64,000 bases of DNA from Spirogloea muscicola (GCA_009602725.1 WELB01000025.1:570989-634988), one strand, 5' to 3'. Shown: positions 22,101 through 42,798, counted from the stretch's first letter. Numbers and translations are program-made. The notes: a model not told the origin generated them from the sequence alone.

Positions 22101-23247
22101 CACTCTCACGGCATTCTACTTCACAGCAACTGAAGCCCTTCCCGTATTCCTCTCGGTAGTGCTGGCACAGAATCCTCATGCTCTTACAGCTGATGTTGCA
22201 GTATATCATGATTGCTATGTAGAAGCCATGACCTCTGAATGGCAAACCTCCACATCATCAATGCATGTATATTGAGCACTTTGGGTTACATGGTCCATCG
22301 CCACAGGATCCGACAGAGGCGCCTCTGACAAGAAAATGTCTCTTTATCAAACAGGAAAAGCAAATCTTGCTACGAGAGACATCAAGAGGAGCCCATCGCA
22401 TGATCTCTTATGTTGTTGCGAACGGGCTCATGTTCCTGCCAATCTTCATGGCCATCGCAATCAGCTTCACCTGTGTCTCTTACTTTTTAATTGGGCTTGT
22501 CAATGATGCTGGCGCCTTCTTCATCACCACTATTATATTCTTTGCAGTCCTAGCACTCGCAAACTCCTTTGTCCTCTTCATTGGAGCAGTGGTGCCGAAC
22601 TTTGTGATTGGGAACACCGTCCACACTGCTGTGACTGCATTCATGTTCCTCGTATCTGGATTCTTCATTGCCCGGTGAGTTTTCAGTGCGCATGACTCTT
22701 ATTTTGCACGATCCACCTGCATCATCTGCAGCTTGCCATCGTTTCAAGGCCCCACCATGTCCCAAGTGACCATTGCATGACCAATCAGGACAACTCTGCA
22801 GGTAGATCAGTACTTGACCTCGTTTCAGCTGTAGCAGTGGGGACACAGCGCGTTGGCTTGACCTGACGTTGACTGCAAAAGACTGCAGCAGATTGCACTG
22901 CTGCCACCAATGCATCGATGCAAATAAATTGATTCCTGGTCAAGATTGACTATTCCTGCAGAAAGGGCATCCCTAAGTACTGGATCTGGCTGCACTACCT
23001 CTCTCACTTCAAGTACCCTCTGGAGGCCCTCAATCATAACGAGTTCAGCAGATTGACAGGGAAGTGCTTTGACACTGACGCAGCGACTGGCGCATGTTCT
23101 GCAACTGCCGACGACGTTTTACGAAGATATGGCGCCGGCAGAGTGCATCTTTGGGCCAACATTGGGATCATTGTCGCCTTTTACTTTGGATACCGCTTCT
23201 TCTTCTACCTTGTACTCCTCATGCGAAGTAGGGCTGTCCGCAAGTGA
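19141..23247 (+). CDS. ABCG (white-brown complex) half-transporter
   Basis: ATP-driven exporter of the ABCG family, reverse orientation (ATPase then membrane domain). It must dimerise, and exports lipids, cuticle-like monomers or terpenoids in known relatives. Ten exons join in phase: 19141-19263, 19597-19761, 20052-20288, 20487-20642, 20997-21158, 21290-21373, 21480-21653, 22012-22155, 22355-22674 and 22962-23247, giving 616 residues. Walker [10 protein letters not shown] is at residues 73-81 and the Q-loop YVMQED near 116. The signature is ISGGERRR (from 179), Walker B is [13 protein letters not shown], and the H-loop is SIHQPS. The membrane half shows ABCG landmarks [29 protein letters not shown] and [18 protein letters not shown], ending VRK. 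Closest in feel to the plant ABCG1/6/16 group; substrate unknown. Confidence 0.95.
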
Positions 23248-23802
23248 GCAGATAGCCAAAAACTTAATCTTCAAGCCTGCTGCCTTTGCGCGTGCAGCTC
23301 ATGTATGTGTGCAAGCTAGACTGGTTTCAAGAGGATGGATCACTCTTGCATGCACCGACTACAATCCTGAAGATGCTAGGCATGAATTTGTAAGCAAATC
23401 AAAGCTACCTTATATAAGCATTCTGACCGACAGCAACAAGTCATCTCTACATACAGAAATCTAAAATAATGAGGAAATTCTATAGCTTGCAAAACGTTCA
23501 TTAAGCAATCAACTTAAGTAGCTAACAGGAGCCAAGTCGTTTGGCCACTAATTGGACACTCTTAACATCAATGGCTTGCAAATACCCATGCTTTGCCCCA
23601 ACTTGCCAAGCACAATCCTTGCCCGCCCCAACCCAAGCCCTCCTCCTGAGGTGCTGCGCTCATACACACAAGCTGACTCCATACCGCCCAAGGTATCGAT
23701 GCATTGGCCGTTTGTGGCTCGTACACCACTCTATGATCAGAGAAAAGGTGTGACGTAGCCAAAAGAATGTGATGTGTACAAGGGGAGCAGCCTCGACTCA
23801 AG
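23248..23802. other. Tail-to-tail intergenic region
   Basis: Convergent 3' ends of ABCG (+) and RPN1 (-). AT-rich, with no gene and no clear repeat seen. Confidence 0.5.
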
Positions 23803-31409
<7,607 letters not shown>

Positions 31410-34400
31410 CCGCGCCGCGCGCACCCCGCGACGCGAGGAGCGCCGCGGCCGCCGGCGCCGCCTCCGCTCACGGCGCGGCGTCCGGGCGTGCTCTGCAGGC
31501 GCGGGAGAAGGAGGCCAAGAAGGCCAAGGCCGCCGCCAAGGCCGCCGCTGCCGCGGTCGCCAAGGCCGCCGAGGTTGCCTGCGCTTCTCCTCCCTCCCTC
31601 CCTTCCCCCCCTCCCTCTCTCTCTCCCTCCCGCCTCCCTCTCTCCCCTTCCCCCCCTCCTCTCCCTCTCTCCTCCCCCTTCCCTCCCCTCAATTGACGAA
31701 GATAACATGGACTGCGGTGTTGCTCGCCGCAGCTTCTCAGACGGCAAGTGCACCTGGACCTGCACCTCTCAGGCGCTCACCACCTGCATTGTCCCCCACC
31801 TGTGCCAGCCCTCCAAGAAGGAGGAGAAGAAGACGAAGAAGGCCGCCGCGGCCACCGAGGAGGAACCGAGCGACGCCGTCGACCCGGAGACCGTGCCCGG
31901 CGAGCGCAAGCGCCTGGCGCCGCAGATGGCCAAGGCCTACAGCCCCCGCGCCGTCGAGGCCAGGCGCGCGCCCACACTGGCCCGGCCTCTGCAAAACGGC
32001 GCGGCGGTCTTACTTGTGCTATCTGCAATTGAAGTGGCAGAGAGGGAGAGAGGGAGAGATAGAGCTCATGATCTCTGCTACGTTGCGGCCGTTGCAGGTG
32101 GTACGAGTGGTGGGAGAAGTGCGGCTTCTTCACCGGCGACCCTGCGAGCGCCAAGCCTAAGTTCACGATGGTCCGCTGGCCACCCTCCCTCCTCGCCTTC
32201 TCTCCACCTCATCGTTCTTCCTTGGCCCCCCCCCTCCCTCCCCACCTCTCCTGCTCCCTGCAGCCCCTCCCTCCATCCCTCACTCCCTCCTCCTCACGCA
32301 GCGCCCGGCTCCCTCCCTCCTCCCTCCCTCTCCTTGGAGCGCAGGTGATACCGCCGCCGAACGTGACGGGCGCTCTGCACATCGGGCACGCGCTGACGTC
32401 GGCGGTGGAGGACGCGATCGTGCGGTGGCGGCGCATGGCCGGGTGGGAGGTGTGCTGGGTGCCCGGCGTGGACCATGCGGGCATCGCCACGCAGGTCGTC
32501 GTGGAGAAGAAGCTCATGCGTGAGCGCGGGGCCACCCGTCACGACCTCGGCCGCGACGCCTTTGTCGCCGAGGTGACCTGGAAATCAATCCGTGATGTAT
32601 TCCCCTGTGGGCTCCAGCCATGAAGGCAGCCACACTGCGCTCTAGACGAGGTCTAGGGGTTTACGTTTTAAGGGTTTAAGGTTTATGCCTCAAACCCTTG
32701 ACCCACATGCGGTGGGCGCAGGTGTGGAAGTGGAAGGAGGAGTATGGGAACCGCATACTGATGCAGCAGCGGCGGCTCGGCGCGTCGCTCGACTGGACGC
32801 GCGAGGTGGGCCACTGCGTCTGCAGCCGCCGCAACCTCAAAGGCAAAATCGCTTGAAAGCTAATAAATGTTACACTTAGCTAGAAATAGTATAGAGCACC
32901 AATCTGCAGATGTGGGGGTTGAGGGCGGCTGCTGCACTGCAGTGGCGAGCACCCATCTGTCAGACTCTTCTGCACCGCACCTCTCCTCTCTCTGTGCTCA
33001 CATCCTGCCTCTTCTTTCTCTATCTTCCTCCTCCTCCCCTCTCCTGTCTGCCCTGCGTCTGCCCTCTGGTCTGCCTGCTTGCAGTGCTTCACGATGGACG
33101 AGAAGCTCTCCAAAGCCGTGACCGCTGCGTTCGTGCAGCTCCATGACCGTGGCCTCGTGTACAGGTCAGCTAGCCCCTCCTCCCCCTACCCGAGCACGCC
33201 TTCTCGACATGGCCCATTGCGTGGCCTGCCGCCGCAGCCGTTATCGTCGCCACCATCGCTGCCACCAAAGCTTGACATGGCGGCTCCATGACTGTGGCCT
33301 TGACTCCTGGTACACTCGCGGGCGTGGCAGGGACAACCGGCTCGTGAACTGGGACTGCGTCCTGCGCACTGCCGTGTCGGACATCGAGGTACGTGGGCAG
33401 ATGGCAGTGTGTGGGGACGAGGGTTGGGGCTTAGGCTTGAGTTGAGCTTTGCGGCTTCTGGGGGCAGCGGTCAACCGACTGCTCGCTCGGCCTCGCGAGC
33501 TGCGGCAGGGACACTGCCGGCCACGCTCCGCGGTGGCGAACAGGCGTGACACGTGAGTTCCGTGGCGGCGGCGGTGCGCGCTCGCTCGCTAGGTGGACTA
33601 CCAGGACATCAAGGCGCGGACGGCTGTCAAGGTGCCCGGCTACGACGAGCCCGTGGAGTTTGGCGCGCTGACGCAGTTTGCGTACGTCCTGGCCGATCCG
33701 CCGCCCGGCGGGCCCGCCGAGATCGTCGTCGCGACCACGCGGCCGGAGACGATGCTCGGCGACACTGCAATCGCAGTCCACCCCGGTGATGCACGGTACA
33801 AGGTGCTGCACGGCCACCTTGCTGTGCACCCCTTCATCAACGGGCGCCGCATCCCCATCATTGCCGACGAGATGGCCGACCCCGAGCTTGGCACTGGCGC
33901 CGTCAAGGTGCGAGACTGTACCTTGACCTCTGCAATCAGTCCCCTCTGACCTCCCTCCTCTCCTACGCTTCCTCCTCTTTTCCTCCTCGCCCCATGCACG
34001 CTCCTTCCTCCCTCCTAACCCCTGCCTTTGCTGCCTTGCCACTTCTCATCTCACGAACATCTTGATCTCAGCTCTATCTGGAGTTCAGATTATAAGTATT
34101 TTCAACATCAAGACTCATGCTTCAGCCCTTAAGCTCATTTGAGTTTCGTTCTTTGTCTTGCGTAGTAGGATCTCCAACTCCGTGCTCTGTATCCAAGTTG
34201 TCCTGTCTCATCGGTTGTATCTTGAGTCTTGTGCAAGTTCGATGCTGTGGCGCTGGATCACCCAGAGCTTCTCGGTGCTACTGCAGATCACGCCAGCACA
34301 TGACCCCAAGGACTTTGCTTGCGGGCGGCGGCACGGCCTGGACTTCATCAACATCTTTACTGATGACGGTTGCATCAACAGCAATGGCGGCGAGTTTGCC

Positions 34401-37400
34401 GGGCAGCGGCGCTTCGACGCACGCAAGAGCGTCATCAGGGCACTGCAGGACAAGGTAGGCCCGCTTGGTCGCAACTCGCGCTGGGCTCACGTTGTGTCTT
34501 GCTAGCGCTCATAGCTCGACAGATTGTTGCGATTGTAGCAACAACCATACGATTGGGGTCATGCTGCTGCAGGGCCTATACCGTGGCGTGGCCGATAATG
34601 AGATGCGGCTTGGGTTCTGCTCGCGCTCCAAGGACGTGATCGAGCCGATGATCAAGCCGCAGTGGTACGTGCGCATGGAGACGCTCGGCGCCGCAGCAAT
34701 GGCGGCGGCTGCGGATGGTCGCCTCGAGATCCTCCCACCTGAGCACATTGCGACGTGGAACAGGTACGGCGCATGTCTGTCACAACAGTGTTTTGCACAA
34801 AGTGGCGCTGTCCTTCTGGCGACGCCTGCAGCGGGGTTTATATTACGCTGGCCTTCGTGATTCACGACTGAGATCCAAATGCTCACGGCCTGCCAGGTGA
34901 CTCGTGTTGACTGCGTCAGGTGGTTGGAGGGCATCCGCGACTGGTGCATCTCCCGGCAGCTCTGGTGGGGCCACCAGATCCCAGCGTGGTACGCTGCGCT
35001 TCCCGGGGACGCCAACCGGGAGCTCGGCGCGGCTGCCGACCGCTGGGTGGTCGCCCACGACGAGGCCGAGGCGTGGGAGGCGGCCAGGCGCCGCTTCGGC
35101 GGCGAGGTAGCGCTGACACGCGACCCGGACGTGCTCGACACATGGTTCTCGTCGGGCCTCTTCCCGTTCTCGGTCTTCGGGTGGCCGGACGCGTCGCCGG
35201 AGCTGGACGCCTTCTACCCGACTGCCCTCCTCGAGACGGGCCATGACATCCTCTTCTTCTGGGTTGCCCGCATGGTCATGCTCGGCATGGAGCTCACCGG
35301 CAAGGTCCCCTTCAAGCAGGTGCGCAATGCGTGCCATTGTCCTTTTGCATGTCTTTGTTTGTCCTCCAAATTACATGAGAAGATAGATCTTGCCAGACAT
35401 GCTGCACTGAGGACCATCCATGGATCTTAACTAGGACTTTCATTTTCATAATTGTCAGAGTTGAAGCTAAGACTCTGATGCGCTCATGACTCTGAGCACT
35501 GGTCTCATTTTTTGCCAAGCGTGCTACTGCTGCTGGCGCTCATCTATGGCAGGTCTTTCTTCATGCCATGGTGCGCGATGCTCACGGCCGGAAAATGTCC
35601 AAGTCTCTGGGCAACGTCGTTGACCCACTTCAGGTGATCGATGGCGTCACACTCGCCGAGCTCCATGAGCAGCTGGAGGGCGGCAACCTGGACCCCCGGG
35701 AGGTTGCCATTGCCAAGGAAGGGCAGCGTGCTGACTTCCCCAACGGCATTGCTGAGTGCGGCTGCGACGCCCTGCGCTTCGCCCTCCTGGCCTACACAGC
35801 CCAGGTCAGCAACATCACGATCTAGATGTCTATGTCCTGCTTGACCAAAAGAAGAATATATACACAAGTGATAGCCCAAGTGCGGCTGGGACTTTCTCGT
35901 CACCCCTCCTTGATTGTGCACTAGTTGAGCATCACTTATTGATTGATCAAACGGCATTTGCTAAGGTACTTTGTAGACCCACCATTTCTTGTTATGCAGT
36001 CGGTGAATATCAACCTGGACATCCAGCGAGTGGTAGGCTACCGGCTCTGGTGCAACAAGCTCTGGAATGCCATCCGCTTTGCAATGCTCAATCTTGGCTC
36101 CGATTTCGTGCCCTCCTCTCCGCCGCCCTCCCCAAATTCTCTACCATTTGAGTGCAGGTAAGGCACTGCAAGCAAGTGTTAGAAAAGTATTTTATTTGAA
36201 TAAAGAGAATTTCTCCTGCAGTTGCGATGTCATGTCAGACACCTTCTTGGTCTGCTTTTGTATTCCTGGTTGCAGGTGGATTTTGTCCACCCTCAACTCC
36301 ACAATCGAGAGGACAATTGCCTTGCTGGAGGCATACGACTTTGCCAATGCCACAACAGCAGTATATGCTTGGTGGCAGTATCGCCTTTGCGACGTGTTCA
36401 TTGAGCTTATCAAGCCGACGATGAGCGCGGACGGGATAGACGAGCTGAAGCAGGCGACACGAGACACGTTGCATGCGTGCCTTGACAATGGGTTACGGTT
36501 GCTGCATCCCTTCATGCCCTTTGTTACTGAGGAGCTATGGCAGCGGCTGCCAAAGAGGAGGGAGGAGAATGGAGGTGACCCGCGACCAACGATCATGCTC
36601 GCGCCTTACCCCACGCCTCAACAGGTGCTTCACCTTTGCGCATGCTCAAATGTGTGCCTCATCAAACACCTTCAGTTCCTGTCTGTTTCAGCTGTAGAGC
36701 CTAGGGTAAAGGTTTCAGATAATGCATTCAGGTCAGATGTAGGAATTCTTTTAGATGGGTTCGTTCAAGTGCCGGGATCAATAACATCTGGCAAAATCTA
36801 TGAGGATGCGTTATTAGGTTATAAGGTATTTGATTCATTGCAGAAGTGGAGCTGCCCGCAAGCGGAGGCTGAGATGGCCAGGATGGAGGGTGTTGCGCGC
36901 TCCATTCGGTCCCTGCGAACCAGCTACAACCTCCAACCCAAACAGAAGTAAGTACTACAAGCAAACTGCACCTTCCTCATGCTGACCCTTGCCTTCTGTC
37001 AATCTCCATTGACTATCATCTATCGTTTCTGGCTCTCATTGCCGTCCTCAATCTCCAGGCCCAAGCTCTTCCTGCTTTGCAAGAATGAGGCTACAGAGGC
37101 TGGCATGAAGATGCTTGCGCCGGCACTGTGCACAATGGCCACGCTATCCTCCGCCGAGGTTGGCCAGTGACCTCCTATGGCACAGTGACTTTGAAGGATG
37201 CTGCTCTGTCCTAGTCAGTTAAGGTCATCAGGACCAGCTTCTCAGTACCATTGTGACAAGCTTCTGATGTTGTTACTCCTTACTGATCTAGGTGGCAGAA
37301 ATACACGAATTTTGATTTTAGCAAATTTGTCCTCCTTGATTTCACAGATTCTGGAGGAGCGCAATGCAATGCCTGCAGGGTGTGCTGTGACGGTAGTGGA

Positions 37401-37812
37401 CGAGGCTCTGACAGCGTACCTAGACCTCCGGGGGCTGCTGGACCCAAGTGCCGAAATTGAGAAGCTACAAAAGAAGCAGGAGGACCTGACTCGGTATATT
37501 GCAGCCGTCAAGGAGGACTCTGACTCTTACTCATTCGTGCAGACATGCTGGTACAGTCAATTGTTTTTGCCACTCTAATCAGATTTTGCAATTCGTTAAA
37601 TAATGCATGTTTTGATGCTGTGGCTTGTCTCCTGCAGGCAGCAGGAGCAGCTCGCCAAGAAGATGGAGGCAGCTGGTTACGAGAAAGTCCCTGCGGCAGT
37701 GCGGGAGGAGAACGCGAGCAAGGCCGCCCGGCTGGCGGCAGAGCTTGAGAGCGTCGCCGAGGCCACTGCAAATTTCCAGCAGCTTCTTATTGAGGCTGAC
37801 GCTAACAGCTGA
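31410..37812 (+). CDS. VARS: Valyl-tRNA synthetase, cytosolic type
   Basis: Class Ia enzyme charging tRNA-Val, with proofreading. The N-terminus is lost in the gap. Visible exons are 31410-31573, 31809-31963, 32098-32170, 32345-32572, 32722-32805, 33085-33164, 33331-33388, 33593-33907, 34287-34454, 34573-34763, 34920-35319, 35553-35804, 36000-36157, 36276-36624, 36844-36947, 37059-37158, 37348-37493 and 37638-37812; the phases agree at every junction. There is a Lys/Ala-rich N-extension, [11 protein letters not shown], the HIGH motif in GALHIGHAL, and the editing-domain [27 protein letters not shown], the [10 protein letters not shown] loop, the anticodon-binding domain ([16 protein letters not shown]) and a C-terminal coiled coil follow. 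The donor after 31963 is GC, not GT. Introns 1, 3 and 5 contain long CCT/CT tracts. Confidence 0.96.
31580..31690 (+). repeat. Polypyrimidine tract in ValRS intron 1
   Basis: Almost uninterrupted CT-rich (CCTCCCT-type) low-complexity sequence. Similar tracts lie in the introns at 32180-32340 and 32990-33060. They sit before 3' splice sites and are far longer than a normal polypyrimidine tract. Confidence 0.7.
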
Positions 37813-38511
37813 CATGTGGCATGAATACCATTTACATCAACATTCATTGATTCACTTGACCGGTGCCTTTTGCAAGTTACTTTCAGCAGAAGTCTGAGGT
37901 TAGCAGGAGGCAATCGTCAATCCTTGCCCCAATGTAGCGTATTACCAAGCGAGCAAAGTGGTGGTTACAGGCAGTTGCACACATGGCACAGGTGGCCTTT
38001 GACTGCAAATTATGGCAAAGGGCAGTGCTGGCAGTAGGCCGGCAGACAGGAAGATATGCCACCAGGGGTGTCGTGAATGTCTAGCAATGGGGCTCTACAG
38101 CAGCAAGCTGAAGGCGGCAGTTTGCATGACCAATGTGGCTAGGTCCTGCCACTCATTCAGTAGTAGGTATGCGGTTGGCGTTCTGCAACAAGAAGAGATA
38201 TGTCAGTAGAAAGCCAAGGTGCCACTGCCCTGTCCCTGCCCCCCATGTTCACCATAACGGAGCCATCCGACGAAGCCATTCGCAAGGTGGACAAGGTCGG
38301 CACACAGTCTCTCTCCCACTTGTTGGGTCAGGCTCGTTAGAGGTGAATCAACACAGAATTTTGAATCCACTCTCTCCCTCACATCTCTCTTCCCATGTGG
38401 CACCTCTCACTTCTCATGTGGCGCCGAGGTAGACTGACACCTTGCCAGTCCCTCATAACCAACTTCTTGTGTAACTCCCCTTCAGTGAGTACCATTGCTA
38501 AGCTAAACGGC
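37813..38511. other. Tail-to-tail intergenic region
   Basis: Lies between the 3' ends of ValRS (+) and the small zinc-motif gene (-). No gene or strong repeat seen. Confidence 0.5.
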
Positions 38512-39295
38512 TCATCTGCCAAAGAGGCGAGAGAAGAAGTTGCCCTTGGGCGCGGCCTCGGCGCAGGCAACGTGGGCGTAGCGCCCAGACGAATCCTTCT
38601 GCCGTGGCTCCCGGGACGTGTCCTTGCCGCAGTAGCGGCACCTCTTGTCCACCCAACCCTCCTCCACATAGTCGCCCGCCACTGCAACAAAGTGGAGAGG
38701 TGTGAGAGAAGCAGACCAAGAGCTTCGCACGGCAGGGTGGTCATAGAGCTGTACATAGAAGGTCATCTGCAAGAGCATATCAAAGGTAATAAGCGCAAAA
38801 ATAATAGGCTCCAGGCTGGGATAAGACCGAGGCGTAAGGGTCATCGTGCTGGGCCAAAAGAGGGGATTAAGCAGCGAAGACAGACCGTCTACGAAGTCCT
38901 TGAAGTAGTTCTTGGCAGTGCCGCCGATCTTGCGCTTCAGCGCCGAATACTGCAGAAGGAGGGCACTCGGTACAGGGGTGTATGGGATTATGCGACTCTC
39001 GCCAAGTGCTGGACGCTCATCACCACCAGTGCTCACTTGCGCTGAGTGACTTTGACTGGAGCTCGGTGAGCGGTACCTGCTCCTTGGACATCTTCTCGCC
39101 AGCACGCGTCGCGGCACGGGCGTCGGCAATGAGGTACTCGCTATCCCGTGGCGGCGGGCCCGTCTCTCGGTCATCCTTGGCGGCCGCGGCGCGGACGGCT
39201 GCCCTCAGCTGCTGCTGGCCGCCGCCCCAGCGGGCAGCGGATGTCGCAAAGGTGGTGGCCCGAGGAAGCTCCAATGCAGGGCGCACGGTCGCCAT
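38512..39295 (-). CDS. Plastid-type protein with CxxC...HxxC motif
   Basis: Three exons (39295-39077, 38949-38886, 38681-38512) join in phase to 150 residues. The N-terminal 40 or so residues are rich in Ala, Arg, Ser and Thr and lack acidic residues (MATVRPALELPRATTFATSA), as in a chloroplast transit peptide. The mature part has KRKIGGTAKNYFKDFVD, VAGDYVEEGWVDK, then CRYC and HVAC, spaced like one zinc-binding site, and ends GNFFSRLFGR. I recall similar small uncharacterised proteins in plants but cannot name one, so function is left open. Zinc binding and plastid location are inferred. It is divergent from a short open frame starting at 39553. Confidence 0.75.
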
Positions 39296-39734
39296 CGTCG
39301 GGCAGCCCACCTCGCGTTCGAGGCCCCGTCGCCCACCACTGCACGCCCAGCTCCAGCTCGGAGCTGTGGCAGCCACGGCAAGGTGCGCGGCCGCAAGAAG
39401 AGACGTCCCACAGCTTAGCGAGGCGCCGCTGGCTTAGCTGCCACTCGGCTCTCTCTGGCAGCGGCTCGCCTCAACTGGGCGCCGCGGCACTGCGGGCTTC
39501 CGCGGCGGCGGCGGGAGGCCCTCCAGCGTGCTCACCGCCAAGTGGCGCCGCCATGGCCGCCACAGTCGACGTGGGCGCCCACGTCGGCGTCCGCCTCCCG
39601 AGCGCGAGTCCTCGCTCGCGGCAATTGCTGTGGGCATGGAGACCACTTGTCACTCACATTGTAGGCATTTCGCATGCTCGTGGGGTACCGTTGGCTGCGC
39701 TTATGCTCCGAGCCACCGTCATTCCTCGAGAGTA
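39296..39734 (+). other. 5' flank and possible first exon of a broken gene
   Basis: An ATG at 39553 opens a GC-rich frame (MAATVDVGAHVGVRLPSASP) of about 60 codons, divergent from the zinc-motif gene. It fades into a LINE copy at about 39735. It may be the first exon of a gene split by that insertion or simply promoter-proximal sequence. I find no continuation downstream of the LINE. Confidence 0.3.
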
Positions 39735-41325
39735 ACATTCCTCGGCGTCCCCTTCGGCCACTCCTTCGGCTCACCAGCCTTCGTGGTGGAAGCAGCTGCA
39801 GGCGCGGCTGCAGGCGCGGAGCACCTCCTGCCGGCGGACCGCCTCCTAGAGCTGCACAACGTGCAGCCGGCGGCCGCCATGCTGGCCCGGTGTGTTGCAC
39901 AGCGGCCGCACTATCCGGCCCGCGCCCTCCCTCCCTCACCGGCGGTGACGGCGGCGTACGCGTCGCTCGACACGGGCATCCTGGCGAGCGCGGCCTCCCT
40001 CATCCAACACCCCGCCCACTTGCGCGCGCCTGTGAGGCGGCATACCTGGGCAGCTGGGCACTGGTCGCCGCTCCCATCTGCCAGCGCTTCATCGTCCACG
40101 GCAACCGCGCCCTGGAGCGGGCGGCAGCTGACGCGGAGAACGGCCAGCTGCCCTTCCGGGCTGCCCTCCGCCACGCCCGCGACGGGCTCCTGGCGGCTCA
40201 CCCCGACTTGCCGGAGCAGGCCGTCCCATTCCTGCACCTCGCCCACACCCTGACCTGCGTGCCCAGGCACGCTCCATGGCGCTGGTGGAGATGGTGGCCT
40301 TCGACAAGACGGTGGAGCTCCTACTCCAGCACGACCTTTGAGGGCGCGCCATGCTCCTGTCGGCCTCCTCCCCCGTGGCGGCGGCGTGGTTATCAGCGCT
40401 CCCAATTTACGCTGCGCTCACCATGCCCGACGCGGTCTTAAGGACGGCGGTCCACCGGCTCCTGGGCCGCCTCCCTCCCTGCCTCATTGGTGTCGTGCAG
40501 TGCGAGTGCGGTGCCCGCCACGCCGACGCTGCGGAGCTGGCTGCCCACATGCTCCGCTGTGCGCACGGAGGCGAGAGGACCGGACGACCTCCTGAGGGAC
40601 GGCATGCAGGGCGTGTTCATGGAGGCGGGCTACAAGGTGGCCGTGGAGAACACCGCAATTTCTCATCCAGCTGGGCGCGGACGGTCAGCTCCACACCCGG
40701 CGCGCTGACCTGGTCGCCATCCCGTTCCCGCATCATCGCGGATGTGACTACCGACTGGGTCGACTCCGCCAACCTCACCAGATCGGCGTCGACCGCATGG
40801 CACGCGGTCAGCCTGGCGGCCCGTGGCAAGGAGCTTTAGTACGCTGACCACCCTGCTGGTGATGAATTCGCGGCACTGGCGATTGACGTCCACGGGGCTT
40901 TCGGCAGTCGCTGGCTGAATTTCCACCAGCGGCTTGCCCGGCAGGCCATCGATCGGCGGCCGGGTAAGCCAGGGGAGCTGCCCGGCTTCAACGCTGCCGG
41001 CTCGCTTAGCGCAGGTATTTCTCATGCGGTTGCCGGTCTCGATCCAGCGCTCCCTGGCTCACGCAGTCCACTCGCGAGCTGCCGCGCTATGGCTGCTGCA
41101 TCTGGGTCTAGGCGGAATGCCTCTTTCCCAACTGCGAGTTACTCGGACTTGCTGCTGCTCACTCGTGGGTACTAAGCTTCCCTCTGCGACGTCTCGAGTC
41201 TAGCTGTGTAGTTTTCTTTTCGGTACCTTTTTTGGCCCGTTGGAATTTTGTCCATTCTTTTTGGGCTGGCCTTTGCCAGCTCCTCTTCTCTATGGGCGAG
41301 CCATTTTCTTCTCGAAGGTGGGCCT
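39735..41325 (+). mobile_element. 5'-truncated LINE, C-terminal part with tail
   Basis: Starts in the region after the reverse-transcriptase palm (TFLGVPFGHSFGSPAFVVE, QPAAAMLARCVAQRP). It continues through CEAAYLGSWALVAAP, the zinc-knuckle CECGARHADAAELAAHMLRC, the endonuclease-like domain and the C-terminal SYSDLLLLTRGY (stop near 41173). The tail holds TTTGTCCATTCTTTTTGGGC and the hairpin at 41263-41280. Several frameshifts and small deletions relative to the 61-kb copy show it is dead. The two copies share the same tail subtype. Confidence 0.88.
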
Positions 41326-42798
41326 AGAAGCCAGCCTTCCAGAAACCCCTGGGGAGGGTGGCACACGAAGCACCATAAGTAGGGCTGAGTCCAGACTCGG
41401 GGAACTCCGGTCAGGATCAGTGAGGCCCACGAGAAAGAGAGAGGCACAGCCCTGCTGCTGCCTGCTGCCACAGCCCGTTGACGCAGCCCTGTTGTTGCCT
41501 GCTGCTGCAGCCCGTCGCTGCGGATCTTCACCGGCGCTTCTGTGAGTAGTCTGTGGCTGCTCCCCTTGGGGGACAGTTGCTGGCCCGTGCCCGAGAGGTG
41601 AGTTGCCGCCTGTCGACGGCGCCTCAGGGCAAGGTATTCCGCTGCGTTGTATGCGGGGTGCTTCACTAGTTGGAGGTTCGGGCGCTGAGGAGCCTTTCCC
41701 TGACCAAATCTTTTCGACAAGTACGGATACTGGAGCATGTGCTAGGCTCGTACTTGCTTTGACTACCATCTTCTGAACATTGTCTCGAAGCCGGTGGGCT
41801 TATGGTGCTTGACCCAGTGCCACTCGAGCAACTATGACATTTTTCCGGGCATCGTTTGGCTGCATGTAGTGCACCGTTGCGGTCATTAGCTAAAGAAAGA
41901 CTTGTCCTTTTCAACTTCAAGTTCTCTGGCTCTGGCCCGATAAGAAATCGTGTTTCCTGGCTCTTTCCTGGACCCGCTTCAAACCTATATGGGCAATATC
42001 CTCGAGAGAGTGGAAAGGAGGACCATGATGGGTGTGCCGACGAAAGGGGATTCGTGTCCAGGAGACCGGTGTGCGACGCGAAGCGGCGCCGCCTGGGCAG
42101 TGCACGCTCGGTACGAAGCCCGGGGCTTCAGACCGTGCTTAGCTACACATGCACTGGAGCTAAGTCACCGGTACCGTTTGATAAACTGAAACGGTAGCTA
42201 CATACACCGTCACAATGTACTGGCATGGAGGGCACATTACACGGCCTCAGCTAAAGAGAGCGCATTAGGCCATTGACCTATAAAGAAGCCAATGGGCAAT
42301 TCAGAGGGACAGCTGCAATTGTCCAGCCCAAAGGTTGGAGCACCGTCTCTTACTCAGACTTCCAGGACCGAGGTAATACCACGAACGTGTTGTACATGTT
42401 CGGAGGTTCACCTTACAAGTTCGACAATCGAAGACAGAAGTGGCATGATGGCAGCTTATGTGAACAATCATGAGACAGACCTATCTATGTTGGAACAGCA
42501 ATAAGGTAGGATGGCGCTAGTAATTTACACTGTTAATAAAACACTGCTTAGTATCTCGTGATCACCAGTATTTGTAGACTTGTACGAAGACGAATACTTC
42601 TATGAGAGCAGACAGTGGCCTTATACTGCCGATTTCTCAAAATTGATGCCAAATTTGTTCGACTCCTGCGTCGGGCCACTGACATGTATCTATGAGAAAA
42701 TAATATATGGGCAGTGGGAACGCATTGCAGGTGTCAAACGAGCAGCATGGCTAGAAGTGTAACTGCAGCGGAAGTAGTGATGCGCCGCATTGCTAGTT
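41326..42798. other. No recognised gene
   Basis: Open frames occur at 41290-41769 (-), 42273-42473 (+) and 42580-42762 (+, MYEDEYFYESRQWPYTADF), but no family or splice pattern could be recognised. Between LINE clusters, so probably decayed repeat or intergenic DNA. Confidence 0.3.
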
